64,000 nucleotides of DNA from Owenia fusiformis (GCA_903813345.2 CAIIXF020000001.1:39093366-39157365), one strand, 5' to 3'; counted from the first letter of the stretch, positions 24,901 through 39,900 are shown. Numbers and translations: made by a program. Notes: generated by a model from the letters alone, not told the origin.

Positions 24901-27900
24901 CGACAGGGATGCCCCCTAAGTCCGTATTTATTTATTCTATGTGCCGAAATATTGAGTGAATCAATCAGAAGAGATGAAGAAATTGAAGGCATACAAATAC
25001 CAGATGGAGAAGTAAAGATTTCACAATACGCCGATGATACATCAGTCTTTGTAAGAAATATTGCATCCGCAAAAAAAGTAATTAAAAAGTTCAGAAATTT
25101 TGGAGAAATCTCAGGACTGAACATCAATCTCCACAAAACCGAAGAAGCCGTGATAGGCAGAGAAAATGCACTATTACAGCAACAAGTAAGAGATGAAAGC
25201 ATGGCATCAGGGCTAAAATACCAAGAAAAAGATATAAAAGTCCTTGGTATAACAATTCCTTTAGATGGAAGAGACATAAACAGTTTAAATTTCCCAGAGA
25301 AAAGAAACAAAATTCAAGGACTTATTAGAGCATGGAAAAGTAGAAACATCACACCTCTAGGAAAAATAATAATGATAAAATCACTCCTCGTATCTCAGCT
25401 GACATATCTATGTACAGTGCTCACACCAACAGATGACTTTATCAAAGAAATAGAAAACATGTTTTTCAACTTTATATGGGATGAGAAGCCAGACAAAATT
25501 GGAAGAAAGATAATGATGAACGAACAAGAGAGAGGTGGCCTAAACATGCTCCACTTACAATCATACGTAAAAAACCTAAGCATCAAATGGATAAAGAAAT
25601 ATATAGACCCTACATATAGTGGCAAATGGAAGGAGGTTTTGGAACTACTACCTGAAGAACCTGACGCAGGGAGAAGTATGGGCTTTGAACCTTTCAAAAA
25701 ATAGTGACAAAATAAATGTTTTAGACTTAACCATGTGCAAGGATAATTTCTCATTTAGGCAGGTATTTCTACTTTATCCAAGCACTTTGAAAAATACAAG
25801 AAGCATCTAAGAGCATAACGAGTCACAAAAATAATTTCTCATTTAGGTAGATATCTTTACTTATTCAGGCACTTTGAAAAATATAAGAAACATCTAAGAG
25901 CATAACGAGTCGCAAAAATAATTTCTCATTTAGGTAGATATTTTTACTTATTCAGGCACTTTGAAAAATACAAGAAGCATCTAAGAGCATAACGAGTCGC
26001 AAAAATAATTTCTCATTTAGGTAGATATTTTTACTTATTCAGGCACTTTGAAGAATATAAGAAACATCTAAGAGCATAACCAGGCGTAAGGATAATTTCT
26101 CATTTAGGTAGATATCTTTACTTTATCCAGGCACTTTGAAGAAAGTACAAGAACTCTGCAAAGTAGCTTATCCAACCCAACAAAACATATCTTATTACTC
26201 CTCATTTTGAACATTGCAGGAAAGATATAACCAGGCTTTAATACTGTCTCCTTTTGGCAAAATCTACATCCATGACATATTCTTTCTAGAGTAGAAGTGC
26301 TTTAGTGACAGTATGGACCAAATCAGATATCAGAACATGCGTTATCAGAAAAATGATATTTCTTCTGAAGAATGGTGGCAATTTGAGCTTTGTTCCTATG
26401 TTATATCAATATAATATAATGTATAGCACTCAAAAATTTGAGCAAAATGATTTATTGTTTTACTACTAAACCTGTATACAGTGAATACATTTGGTGCCAC
26501 AAAAAGTGTTCAGTGTAAGAATTGGTACTCATTAAAGCAGTGTTCACTAAGAATACACTGAACACCTTTCACCCCAAATAACTCCAATATTATTTGAGTT
26601 AATAACCAGACAAATGGAAAGAGAGACAGCTTCATTACTCCAGTTTTTATTTCATAAAATTGATCATTAGAAAGGGACACAGCAGAATAAAGATGCATTA
26701 TGCTGAGCCCAATAGAATGATCTATCCCCATGTATCAGTACTCTTTCATAAGACTTTGTAACACAACACTGACATTATCAGTAGTCTAGTTTAACAATCT
26801 ATGTCAAGTAAATGTCACTGCCAGAGCCAATTGTGACATGTAATCGTAAAAGCACTTCAGGTCTAGATAATGGCAAATCCAGTAACAATCCAATAACAAA
26901 TTCTATTAAACAAGGGAAAATGAATTCTAAAGGTTAATCTGAAGAAACAATTGTTTTCATAATTGATTTACATATTTTCTGCAGCATGAAACACTGCACA
27001 AAATATTGGTAAAATGTAAGATGTAGAAAAAAATTCTTTAAATAGTTTCTTCTTTTTAGCATTTTCTCAACAGTACTGCAATGATGCATGATTAATTTGT
27101 CTTGTCTTTTACCATGTCACTCATACTACAAATACAAATGTCAGTGACTTTAATTATGGAGTAATATGAACTCTAATAGTCTCTAATAAGATGCATTTCT
27201 ACAAACTGTTTAACTAGCAGGGCGATAACCAGGGGGGGATTCAAGCACTTTTCTGAGCACTTTTCAACTGATTTTAGCCATTTTTGCCAAAATTGTCAAA
27301 CATGAACCCCCCAGGAATTTTTCAAAAAGTGAACCCCCCTTGGCAAATCCTGGCTACAGGCCTGACTAGTATATTCCTTCAGTCATGAAATACCTTAATG
27401 GATCAATATAGTATTCTAAAATTATATCTTCCTCTTAGCTGCACAATTTATTGTACTTTAAAACAGGAACATGGGACTATATTACTAAACAAGTGGATAT
27501 CTTTATTCATTAGCAATTTTCTTGAAACGCTGATTGGTGTAAAAGAGAATCACTGTGAAGATACAATCAATTCAATAGCTTTCATTCTGGATTTTTCTGA
27601 CTGAATACAAAGTATATGTGTAATATAGAATTATTCCACTAAGTTCAAAACAGCTAGCTATTAAGGCACTTTTGAACCAATCAGCAAATTTTATGATTTT
27701 CTCAAGATATGAATTACCAGCTAGCTTAATATTCATTTTGTTGTACCATCAATAAAAAATTAATAACTATATAATAATCAGAATCTGAGAGATGGTATTA
27801 TATACAGTATATGTAGATAAATAAACGAGAATTGCGCCTCCCTATGTATGGGTACCAAAAGTGTCGCAAAATACCTCTTTAAGGTTGATGCTGTTACGAG

Positions 27901-30900
27901 ATTACTATTGCCCTTCATTTCTGCATCTTTTACAATTTCCTCCATAAGGCAACCATTAAAGACAAACACATACAAGTAGACACACTCTTTAACTATAGCA
28001 ATGATGAAATGGTTGAAAAAATCCTTTTCCCTTTTGAGATGATTGCTTTGTCTTAAAGTCCCCGTCTAAAGTTTGAAAATATTTTTTTATCATTCATTTA
28101 CTATTTGTCAGGACTTAAAAAATGATTTTAGAGATTTTTGAACAAAAAATCTTTTTTGAAAAAAAAGTTGTGAGCATTTCATTTCTCAAATATTCAAATT
28201 TCCCACCATTTTTCAAAAAAGTTGAAATTTCTTAATCATCAAATATTTCTTAATGCATTTCAAAAAAGATTATATTTTTAACACCAATGCAAAGATCGAA
28301 CAAAAGACACACTATTTCAATAATAAAATGTCATATTTAATGGGCCACTTCAATATTTTAGCTTATCAAAAATATTTTGAAACATTAGTGATGTCACTAA
28401 GGTAACAAAAACTTATTGAAAAAAATTGAATTTTTTTTCAATGTCAATCTTTTCTAAATATGCTAGACTTTCATAAAAAACCAATGTTGATTGTCTAACC
28501 AGGTAAAAAGGAAGAATAAATTATGTTTTAGATATCATTGTACCATTGGTTTCTATGAGAACTAAAATTTTGAAATGCATTTTTCTCAGAACCATTTTCA
28601 TGCACTGAGAAGTTCATTTCTCGCTTGTTTATCAACCGATTTTCTTAATTTTTTCAGCAAAAAATATATATAAATGTATGCTATGCATTGGTATGAATTG
28701 TGGCTAATTAGAAGATATGAGTGACCTCTAAAAGTTGGTTTTAAATAAATTCACAAATTTTGGAACAAAAAGTCTATCAAAAACCACTTTTTGAAATAAA
28801 AAAGAAAAGTTTCACATATCACACTTTGATAACATTGGGTAAGACCACAATATAAGCCAAAGTGGTTTAAACTTTACATGGGGCCTTTAAACCTTTACTG
28901 ATGATTAAATTTTCAAAATATTCATAAGCCATTGTGGAACCTCTAAAAGCCATGTTTAAACTGAGGATTGAACATTTTTCCAGGACTTTCAAGTTGAAAG
29001 AATGGTGAATTAATGCTCATTCCATAAAGGAAAGTCAAAATATTCCTAGAAGCATTTAAATTCTAATCCTACGCAAATTTGAAATACAAGTTTATCAGTA
29101 ATGCATGGATGTCAGAGAACAATCCAGATCTATAACAGGTTGCAATGGGGATTTCATCAATGAGAAACTAGAAAAACAGCAACTCCATGCACGGAGTACC
29201 AAATCCCACAGAACAAAACATATTTTGCTTATTAGTGGCCATCTTGAAAATTCCTTCTTGAGCAGAGCTTGTTTTTCCCCTGGCATCAACATATAAAATG
29301 TAAACCATATCCATCAATTAGCATTTGAGTTATCAAAGATTATATTCCTTTTGTGTCCCTATGCATCAGCATATAAAATAACCAAATGGAAAGAGAGACA
29401 GCTTCATTATACTCTTAGTAGTTTTTATATTATAAAATTGTTCATTTGAAAGGGACATGGTAGAATAAAGGTATATAATGGTGAGCCCAAAAGAATGATA
29501 GTTGATACCATCTTTCTCGAACAGAGCTACTGTGTCCCTAGGTATCAGCATATAAAATTTCAAAAAATCAATCCACTGCTATCTGAGTTATCAAAGATTA
29601 CACTTTTTACGAAAAATGGCCGCCATTTTGATATTTGGCAGCCATTTTGAAAATCTCTTCTTCAGGGTAGCTTCTTTGTCCCTAGGCATTACCATATAAA
29701 ATTTGAACCAAATCCTTCAACTAGTATTTCAGTTATCAAAGATTACATTTCTTACGAAAAATGGCCGCCATTTTGGTAATTAGCAGATATTCTAAAAATC
29801 TCTTCTTCAGCGTAGCTCCTTTATCCCTAGGCATCAGCATATGAAATTTGAACCAAATCCGTCAACTAGCATTTGAGTTATCAAAGATTACGTTTTTTAT
29901 AGAAAATGGTGGCCATTTTGAAATTCAGCCGCCATCTTGAAAATTCTTTCTTGAACAAATCTACTTTGTCCCCAGGCATCATCATATAAAATTTGAACCA
30001 AATCCATTAACTGGTATTTCAGTTATCAAAGATTATGTTTCCTTTCCTATATCCCCCTCGAACGAGGGGTGGGATAAATATGTAATTTTCTTTGCCTAAT
30101 ATCTGCTTAAATGTGTCTGTCTTGATTGTGAAATCAAATGTGCTAAAAACAGGTATTGTAAAGATTTAAGTTTGTCAAGGTCTTTGGAATTTGTCCAAGA
30201 AACTAATAAAACTACAATGTCTCATTCTGATACTCATAGTATCTTTCTGTTTCACCTGAAACATGCTCTGATATTATGAGGCATATTCTGTGATCCGAGC
30301 ACATCAGATGGGAAGAGTCATAACTGTCAATAAGTGTGATAGTTATCATGTAATCATTTACCTTAATGTCAATACATTACATAATATGCATTGTATTTAA
30401 CAGCAGATATTAGCACAGGCACATGTACACAAATTTAATGACCCCAATTAGATGAAATATGAGCTGGGATGAAAGATCTCAAAAATCATCAATTTATGGC
30501 TCTCCTGGATCGCCAAATAAGCTCATTATATCATGGCATCTCAGGGCTGAGAAGAAATGAGATGTCATGGTTTATCATGATGACAATGTCTAGTCATTTC
30601 TATAGTTCAGAGCACCTTAACATCCCATAAGAGAGAGAGCAAAGAATAAGCAGTGCTATAGCTTAAATAATATTAAGTAAATCACTACCTATAACCGAGG
30701 TATTTATCACCACTTGTTCTGACTCTTCTTTGCCCAATTCATTTTCAGCTTCAATGACAAGTCCAAATTTTGTTGCGGGATGTACAAATTTCTCATCTTT
30801 CCATTCACAGGAATGTTTACCATTATGAGGACATCGAATGGATTCATTAAAACTGTAAAAATAAACATAAAAACATGCAGTCTATATTAGTTCATGCAGG

Positions 30901-33900
30901 GGCATTAGTAAGGATGTGTAACAAGGCACAGGGTGAACAATATCACACCTAATCTAGAGCAGTATGGTCAAAATCTAGTCAAGGATTTAACTTAAAAACA
31001 GCAACTCCCAGAGTAGCTGATTCCACCGAACAAAACATATTTTATCAAATCCCTCATTATTTTGAACATCTCAAATAACCAGGTACATGTAGTAGTACAA
31101 TGCATTGTCTTCTTTTGGCAAAATTTACACAACATTCAGTGGGGTTATAATCAAGACGCCACAATCTTTGTTAATTCTATTAACCATTTGATTAGCTGGA
31201 CAGCATAGTACAGAGGTCAAGGTCATCTTTTTGAAATATTGTCACAATGCTACATTTCTTTGTTTCTCCTATTTTCCAAAGAATCAAAGAATTCTAACTT
31301 TAAATCAAGGAAGTAGTGATTTATTTTATGCTTTCCTTCTGATATATCACACCTTTTTTAGGTACGGTAAAAACTATGCCATGCTATGTCTTGGACACAC
31401 CTGGAGTTGTTGGGCAAAAGTCAGTGTAAATCCAGGCAATCTATTTGCTAACTATAATGATTACCATGGAAAAACAAAAAATATGTTACTGGCAAATGTC
31501 ACCACTTTGTAGGTTATTGATAATGGTTACAAAAGTATATCAATTTGCTACATATACCAAACAAAGATGCTGAAAGCTGATACACAGAAATGGTGGTTGT
31601 AACAATATGTCACATGTTGGTGACATAAAAGCTCTATTAATTGTGATGATACTTACTCCAATGTGTAGTATAAAGTCCATTCTGTTGGAATCAGGGGGTC
31701 TCTCCCAATGTCCCATGTGCAGGTCATACCTTTCCATTGGTAGGATCTGCACTGGATGTTAACAGGTTTAGATGGAGCATCTGAAACACACATATAATCT
31801 GTATATAGAGATACATATATAATCTGAATATGGAAACACATACATATACTATATATATATATATAGAAACACACACTCTGTATAGAGAAACGCATACACA
31901 CTCTGTATATAGAAACACATACCCACTCTGTATATAGAAACACATACACACTGTGTATATAGAAACACATACACACTCTGTATATAGAAACGCATACACA
32001 CTCTGTATATAGGACTTGCAAAACAAAATGAACTTAGTGAACTTCTCAATGATGAAAATTTTGACATTTTGGGAGTCTGTGAAACCTTTTTCAGTGATCG
32101 TAACCCTTTAAATGTATCAAATGATGACTACACCTGGCTAGGTAAAAATAGAATTGATAGATCAGGTGGGGGTATAGGATTCTTTATTAAAAATAATGTA
32201 ACTATATGCGATGATAATTTGCTTGAATCCAATGATGACACTTTTGAAAGGTACTGGATCAAGGTCAAGATGTATAATAATTTTTTTTAACTTCGGCGTT
32301 GTATATTTTCCAAATGATGGGAAGAATGTGCACATAAGTGAAGCCCTTTCTGAAGAGCTTGCATGTAATATTAATGAATTGAGTAGAAGCAATGAATATA
32401 TTATTTTAATGGGCGACTTCAATGGACGCATTAAACAGTTTTCCCATGGCAAAAATAGCTACAATGGAAAATTGATTGATGTATTAAGTGAGGTCACTAA
32501 TACCACTATTTTGAATACAACAAAAGAATGCAATGGCGAAATAACATGGGCACGAAACAATCTTACATCAACGCTCTTTTTGGGATGACGAGATTAAAAA
32601 TCTCATCAGATCCCGTAAACAAGCATGTCGTTTCCACAGATATTGGAGTAGATCAAAATGTTGTGACCCTGATATCCTTAGTGAATTATGGGAAATGTAT
32701 TTAACACGGAAACAGCAAGTCCATGACGCTATTAAGCAACGTCATATTCAAAATCATATTAAATGTATTACAAAAAATGCGCAGAAGCGATCCAATTCTA
32801 AATCATACTGGAAAACTCTATGTTCAATGCACAGGCTGGTCATCCAATTCAAATTAAAGATCCCAATGATCCTCAGACTACTATCACTGACCCTAAGCTC
32901 ATTTCCCAGATGCTGGGTGATTATTGGAAAAGTGTTGGCACAGCTAACATAAATCCTAACACTACGCACGTTGATCTTAAAGAGCAATTGGGCATTTTAG
33001 AGTCAAGTTCTACTTTTTCTGACAATGCCATGTTTAACTTCACCTTTGACCTTGATGACCTTACACGGTGTATTAAGAAGCTTGATAACGGTAAAGCTGT
33101 TGGTATTGACCAAATCCCGAATGAGTTCATCAAAAATGGAGGCTTTTCCCTTCATAGTTCACTTTTCGAGCTTTTTTCTGAGATTAAAATTCAAGAAAAA
33201 TTTCCGTCAGAATGGAAAAAGGGTCTCCTGCAGCCATTACATAAGGCTGGCGACACAGAACTCCTAGACAATTATAGGGGTATCACAATAAATTCAAATG
33301 TATATAAACTTTTTACCTCTCTTATAGAGAAGAATATTCTGCACTTTTTTGAAGATAATGATATTCTTGGCGACCTTCAAGGTGCATTTCGTGAAAACCT
33401 GAGATTAGAAAATCACATTTTTGCTCTTAAGGGTTTATGTAGTATGAGAAAGGACAAGAACCTTAAAACATATTTAGCATTTCTTGACATATCTAAAGCG
33501 TTTGACGTTGTAAACAGAGATAAATTGTTCATCAAGTTATGGGAAAAAGGTGTGCAAGGCAAAGTCTGGCGTCTTTTACGTGCGCTTTATGATGGGGTAT
33601 TGAATAAGGTACATTATGTAATCTTTGGTCTGAATTCCAGTGAATGGTTCGAGTGCAGCCCAACTAACTCTTTAAAGCAGGGATGCTGTCTCTCTCCAAC
33701 TTTATTTTCGCTTGTAATGACTGATTTAACTGATTGCCTGAAGGAAGAAAGACTTGGCATCCCTTTTGCAGATAAAAATGTCCCAGCCCTTTTTTTTGCT
33801 GACGATATAGTCTTAATCGCTGAATCCGAAACCCAGTTAAATAGAATGTTAAAAGTAGCAGACAATTTTGCATCAAAATGGGGCTTTAACTTTAGTTCGA

Positions 33901-36900
33901 AAAAGTCCAAGGTTATGGTCATTGGCAAAAGGATAGATAGGCATAAAGTATGGATCCTTGGTAATTTGGAACTTTCAGAAGTACAAAACTACAAATATCT
34001 AGGTATTTATTTTGATAGAACACTTAAAGATTCTTACCATGTGAATAGTATTCTGGCAACAAAAGCTAAGAAAATGAACGGTATGTGTGTTGCAACCTTA
34101 ACAAAGCATTGCGACATCAAAAAGAGTACATTTTGGTACCACAATGTATAATTCAATGTATTTACCTGCTTTATTAAATGGCTGCCCTATATTTTTACTT
34201 AATGCCTCTATGCAAGATAAGTTCAAATCCATGCAATATAATATGGCAAGATCTGTACTACAATTGACCTGCCGTCCTGCTAGGGAAGCTATTCTAGGTG
34301 ACTTAGGTTGGAGAAACATAACCGAAGTTATTGAAAAACGTCAAATTGACTATTTTATTTATCTGAAAAGTAGGTTAAAGCCAGGTTCTCTACATCAACG
34401 TATTTTTAACACAATGTATGAGAAGTTTTCCATTTAACATAATGACAAATGTTCATGGCCTTATTTTTCAAATATCAATAACATTTTGATCAAACATGGG
34501 TTAGACAGAGCCATTCATGTTGATGACACGGACTGGTATCAGGGATATCTTAAAATATCGAATGAAAGAAGCAAAAGCAGTTTTCTAGACACCATTGCAG
34601 ACAAATCCTCTCTTGTTCTGTACAGCTCCTTAAAAACAAATTGTTTTCAAGAAAACTACCTTAAGACTGATTTTGACTTTTATGGTCAGAAACTGAAATT
34701 CAAGGCAAGATCAGGGTGTTTTGGTCTGAATACTGACAAGGAGCGATGGGGCCAAGGTAATGGGTTATGCAATTTATGTGATACGAATGTCAAGGACTCT
34801 ATCCAGCATCGTATGTTTGTATGTCCTCATTTTAACAATGAAAGAACTAACTTCTTTCTGAACGTGATAAACTCCTGTAATGAACAACTGTCATCTAGCC
34901 TTATTTCTGCTAATATTCCAATTAAAATATGCTTGACCATGGGTGATAAAGCTTTCATTGACTGGGGAAATGAACAAGGTCATATTTTAGATCAATGTGT
35001 AAAGAAATATCTGAAAGCAATTTAAATTCCCTATAATAAGGATTGATGTATTTTAGTGACATTATGTATTTTAATTTTGACTGTAATTGTATGCATGTTT
35101 GTATGTGGATGCACCACATTTTCAATGTGTGTGCCACTGTTTTAAAAGTGATTCCAATAAATAAATAAAAAAAAAAAATATAGAAACGCATACACACTCT
35201 GTATATAGAAATGCATACACACTCTGTATATAGAAACACAAACACACTCTGCATATAGAAATGCATACACACTGTATATATAGAAACGCATACACACTCT
35301 GTATATAGAAACACATACACACTCTGTATATAGAAACACATACACACTCTGTATAGAGAAACACATATACAATTGCTATAAAGAAACACATATACAATTG
35401 CTATAAAAAAACACATATATATGCAGTATACTCCGTACATACAAAAATATAAAATGCTCTGAGGATAATAGAAACACTTAAACAATCGGAATAAAGAAAC
35501 ACAAATATAGTACTCAGAATACAGAAACATATGCAATGTGTATAAGGAAACCATGTATACTTGGTATACAGAAACATACAAGTATATACACACATAATTT
35601 CGAGGCTATGAAGAACCAAAATGTGAATTGTACATTTTTATCAGTTTATTCTAGAACTAGATAAAGCATCTCATAGTTTTTCATCAAGCCAGATGAAAAC
35701 TGATTTTGTATTGTTGAATGTACATATGCTGTTTGTATCATATACTGCTGTTTATTCTACAGCAAGTATGAACCAAAGGAACTAAAGAAATCACAAAATA
35801 TATTGAATTTTTATCCTGTACTTTATCTTGTAATAATAGAAGTGTGAAGGAAACATAGCATAACCTTTCTAAAGGTGCAACTGTCAAGTACACAGCCAAT
35901 ATAATTTGACGCCGTTTCGGCATCGAAAAAATTCGGCACTGTTCCGGCACCGTTTCGACACCGAAACCTTTCAACACCAAAATTTGTTACCGGACTAGTC
36001 AGTCCATTTGGTGCCAAAACGGTACCGAAATTTGGCGTCGAAAATCAGATTGCATTTTGGGGGTGTACGTGTATTGTCAATGGTGACAAAATTCAGAGAA
36101 TGTTTAACCACATATAACCCTTTTCAAAATTGTAATTTGATTTTGCTTCTGTATGAATGAAAGCTTCATCTACTTAATTACTAATATCCTTTGAGCTCCA
36201 GGGTAGCTACGGGTTAACTGAGTATGGATACATATGTTCAATTTATTGTTCCAATGGCATTAACTTTCTTTGGAATTATTGTTTTTTTATTGTTACTCTG
36301 AAGAAAATGTTACAAGGCATTAACATGCAAAATGTCACCACCTGCCATCTGTTATAGATGCCAACCGCCGAATGTATTTGTGAAAGACGCCAACTACTGA
36401 CCACCAACTGCTGAACACCATCCACAACCATAACAAATGTCACCACTTAAGGTGGTGACGTAAAAAAATGGCAAGAAATGTTCAGACCAGAGAAATTGTA
36501 AATCTGAACATTCATACCTTCATTTATTTTGAATGTGTATATCATTTTGGAATTTACCATTACCAACATATCCTGGATATTTTTTGAGATAAAATCAAAA
36601 TGGCAAAACGAGAAAACAGCAACTCCATGGAGAAGCTAATATCACCTCATCATTTTTGAAATTCTGTATAAATAGGAATGAACATGTAGTATTCCTTAGC
36701 AAAATCTACTTTGAGCTATCAAAGATTCAATACCTGGTCTGTACTAAGTGTCTTGTTCAATGTTAGACACTTAACCGGAAATAGGAAATGACAATATTTT
36801 GCAAAATTTTGGTGAATTTTCATGTTCGAATCGTAATATTGATTTCAGATCAGGTATTATATCAAGTAATAAATACCTTAGGGCTAGGCACAAAAGCTTT

Positions 36901-39900
36901 CGAACCCCTTACTCCCTTCGGTCATTCAGGCTACAGAAAATGTTTGTGCATAGCCCTGTGGTATTTATTCGTTGATATAATACCTGCTCTTCGGTCTATA
37001 TTTCTTGGCTACATTTACAAAAACTTGTGGCCATTTTGAATTGAGTGGCCACACAGTGATCTCCCCAGCATAAAGCAAGTGGGCGCAGCTCCCACCTGAG
37101 ATTTTGAAAATAGGCTTGCACCCCCATGAAAATCTACTTCAACCCACTTGAAAATGAGACTAGGCATTACCATGACAAAATGTCACCACCTAGTTGCTCA
37201 CAATATAATGAGTTCAATCTTAAGTCAGGTTTGAATTTGTGAGAACTCTGTAGCCTATACAGTTATTACTCTATTACTCATTAGCCTATAAAATTCCATA
37301 ATTCGGATGGATGACTTCTCCGAATTCCTTAGAACTTAACACATTAGCTGATAAATTGTAAATGTGGCTGACAATATCATCCCTGTATCATCTGTATCAT
37401 CCCTACATCTCTGAATCTCGGTTACACAAGGATGAAACCAAACTGTTTAATTAAAGTAGCAACATAACCTTAAAGAATACACTCTGTTCTGTTTGTTCAG
37501 AAAATGTAAATGGCTTCTTAATTAGAGTACCATATTATTTCTGGGTATACATCACCCATTCTATACATAGTGTGCATCTTTCAGTTTTGCATAAAGACCT
37601 AATAAGTTGAAGGTAAATAATTTCCACAATGTATGTAAATAAAGTGACCTACTTATTTGAATGCAAAAGTGTAGGTCTCCTCTCTTATACATCTAATAAT
37701 CACGGATTATTCATGCACTCTGTACAAAACTGAAAAGAACATACTTGTGTGGAATGAGCTATATGTACCTGAAAATATCATAGGATTACAAATTGTACAA
37801 TCAAGAAACCATTAAAATTTCCTGAACATCCATAACTACCTTAAGACTCCGGATATATCAATTTTGAAAGTGATAATACCAAAACCTTTCTACTAATTAA
37901 AAAAACATCTCTAAGAGTATACAGCTCATTGAGATAAAATGTGATAATGTCACTCATCATGAGTACGGATATGCATTATACGGTATATAAGCCACCTGAG
38001 TCTCAGTCAATTACAACACATGGGTTCTTCAAGGAATATTCCTGCCAAGGCCATTGCTGTCTTGACATGGTTGCTTTCTAATATCTATAAGATGAATATT
38101 ATATGAGCCAGGCCACAGAAAAGGGGTCTTATCACAGATTTTTTCAATATTCTGATTTTTTGTTTATCTTAAAAAGCACAAAGAAAGCTTTCAAATGAGC
38201 CATGGCTTATGTCCTAACAATTTTTCCTTGCATATATAGACAAAGAAGTCGGATCTGAATTTAGCACATTTTCCTCTTAATCGTGGGCACATTTTTGGCT
38301 CTGTAGCACAATTTTAATTTTTGAGATAAGACTGCAGTATTCAGTTCAAGCTGGCTCTCATTTCTTATTTAAGATTACAATCACTATTAGTATTTTTCAA
38401 ACAATGCAGAAATGATATAACATTCAAATAACCAAGCAAATTATCACTTCAAATTTAGCTTAGCCGGCTTGTCATAAATAGTAATGAACAAGGCACATGA
38501 TGTGAATGAGATCACACCATCAAAAAACCTTCAAAATGGCCACCAGAGAAAAAGATGGCTGCCCAAAAGTTAATCAGCTCTAGAACTTGATATCTTCTAT
38601 CATGTGTGCGAATTTGGAGACAATTCGACAAGCGGTTTTCCTGAAATGGCGATGACAAGATCTATCGAAAAATGCCTTCAAAATGGCCACCAATAAACAA
38701 GATGGCCACCCAAAAGTTTAATCAGCTTTAGAACTTGATATCCCCTATCATGTGTGCTAATTTGGAGAAAATCTGATGAGCGCATTTCCAGAAATGGTGA
38801 GGATAAAATTTTCCGAAAAACCTTCAAAATGGCCACCAGAAAACAAGATGGCCACCCAAAAGTTTAGAACTTGATATCGGGCCAACGGTATTTGAGTTAT
38901 TGCCCGGTTGGACGGACATACGTACATACGGACAGACAGAGGCGTTCCCTATATGCCTCGGAACTTCGTTTGATGGGATAATAAGACTAGAAAGATGGAT
39001 CAAAGAATCAATTTCTAAAAAGAAGAACAATAATACTATGAACGGGATCAGGGGAACTATAAATTGGCGGGACTTTGGAATGAATTTTTGGGGAATTAAT
39101 ATGACATTAAATTGGTTTTTATTGAATTGTTTTGTAGCACTTCAGTTCAACTTTGTTACAGTTGATAAAGGATCCAGATGTGATCCGAAACAGTCTGTGT
39201 CATCAAAATGCTGTTTTAGTGTCTATTCAGTGATGAAATTACTCTGTATCTATTGTTCATATGTTGATAAGAAAAATAATAAGCAGTTGTCCAGATTAAG
39301 TTGAAACAGTAGCAAAATTTTGATTTTACTTGTAAAACCTGTACATATATTTAACATACCCACCCTATTAATGCCTGGGTCACATTTGCTGCGATTCATC
39401 AGCCGGCGCCCGGTCGATTGAGTATTTTGCTCAACATTTAATACATTTCTGAACAAAATACTCAATCGGCCGGGCGCCGTAGTGAAAATCGGAGCAAATG
39501 TGACCAAGGCATAAGTTTGGAATTACCGCCATTTTACAGCAATATTGTGTTGTAGCCTCATTTTGACTTCTTCACTGTGACTTGGATTTGATTGTCCCCC
39601 TTAGAGATTAAGACATTAACCAGAATAATGAAAATGTATTTTCCTAATAAATGTTGATAAATCTATTAACTTTTCATACTCACATCCTACTTTCGCTTCC
39701 TGCATATAAACCATCTTGTGCTTTGTCATATCCACGGAGGATATATTCAAAAAGCAACTGTAATAACCTCTATCATCTATAGTCACATTTTCTATATGTA
39801 ACTGAATGGCTATAACGGGCACTGCATTTTTTGACCCAGTCTCATTGGTAGCGCCTGCAGGATATTCTGGTAGTGTAACATAGCATTCTCTTGGTAGAGG

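Larger units (their letters stand above)
21883..25728 (+). mobile_element. L1/Tx1-like non-LTR retrotransposon
   Basis: Lies between two blocks of the same 87-bp minisatellite. It has about 500 bp of 5' noncoding sequence, then an ORF2-like frame (22400-25704) with apurinic-type endonuclease and reverse transcriptase. No ORF1-like protein is seen. The frame is interrupted by a 487-bp TTAA-flanked insert (22777-23263) and one in-frame TGA (24661-24663). The 3' end has no long poly(A). Few lesions suggest a fairly young copy. Clade assignment (L1/Tx1 group) is from the RT blocks and is approximate. Confidence 0.85.

Noticed and set aside
24876-25310. 144-residue minus-strand frame
   Set aside because: Antisense shadow of the LINE reverse transcriptase.
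31653-32067. Cys/Tyr-rich frames (FYIQSVYVFLY)
   Set aside because: Translation of the 25-bp minisatellite; the same pattern appears at 34955-35619 in several frames.
38900-39304. 134-residue plus-strand frame
   Set aside because: Starts inside the family D microsatellite, has no recognisable domain or splice context.
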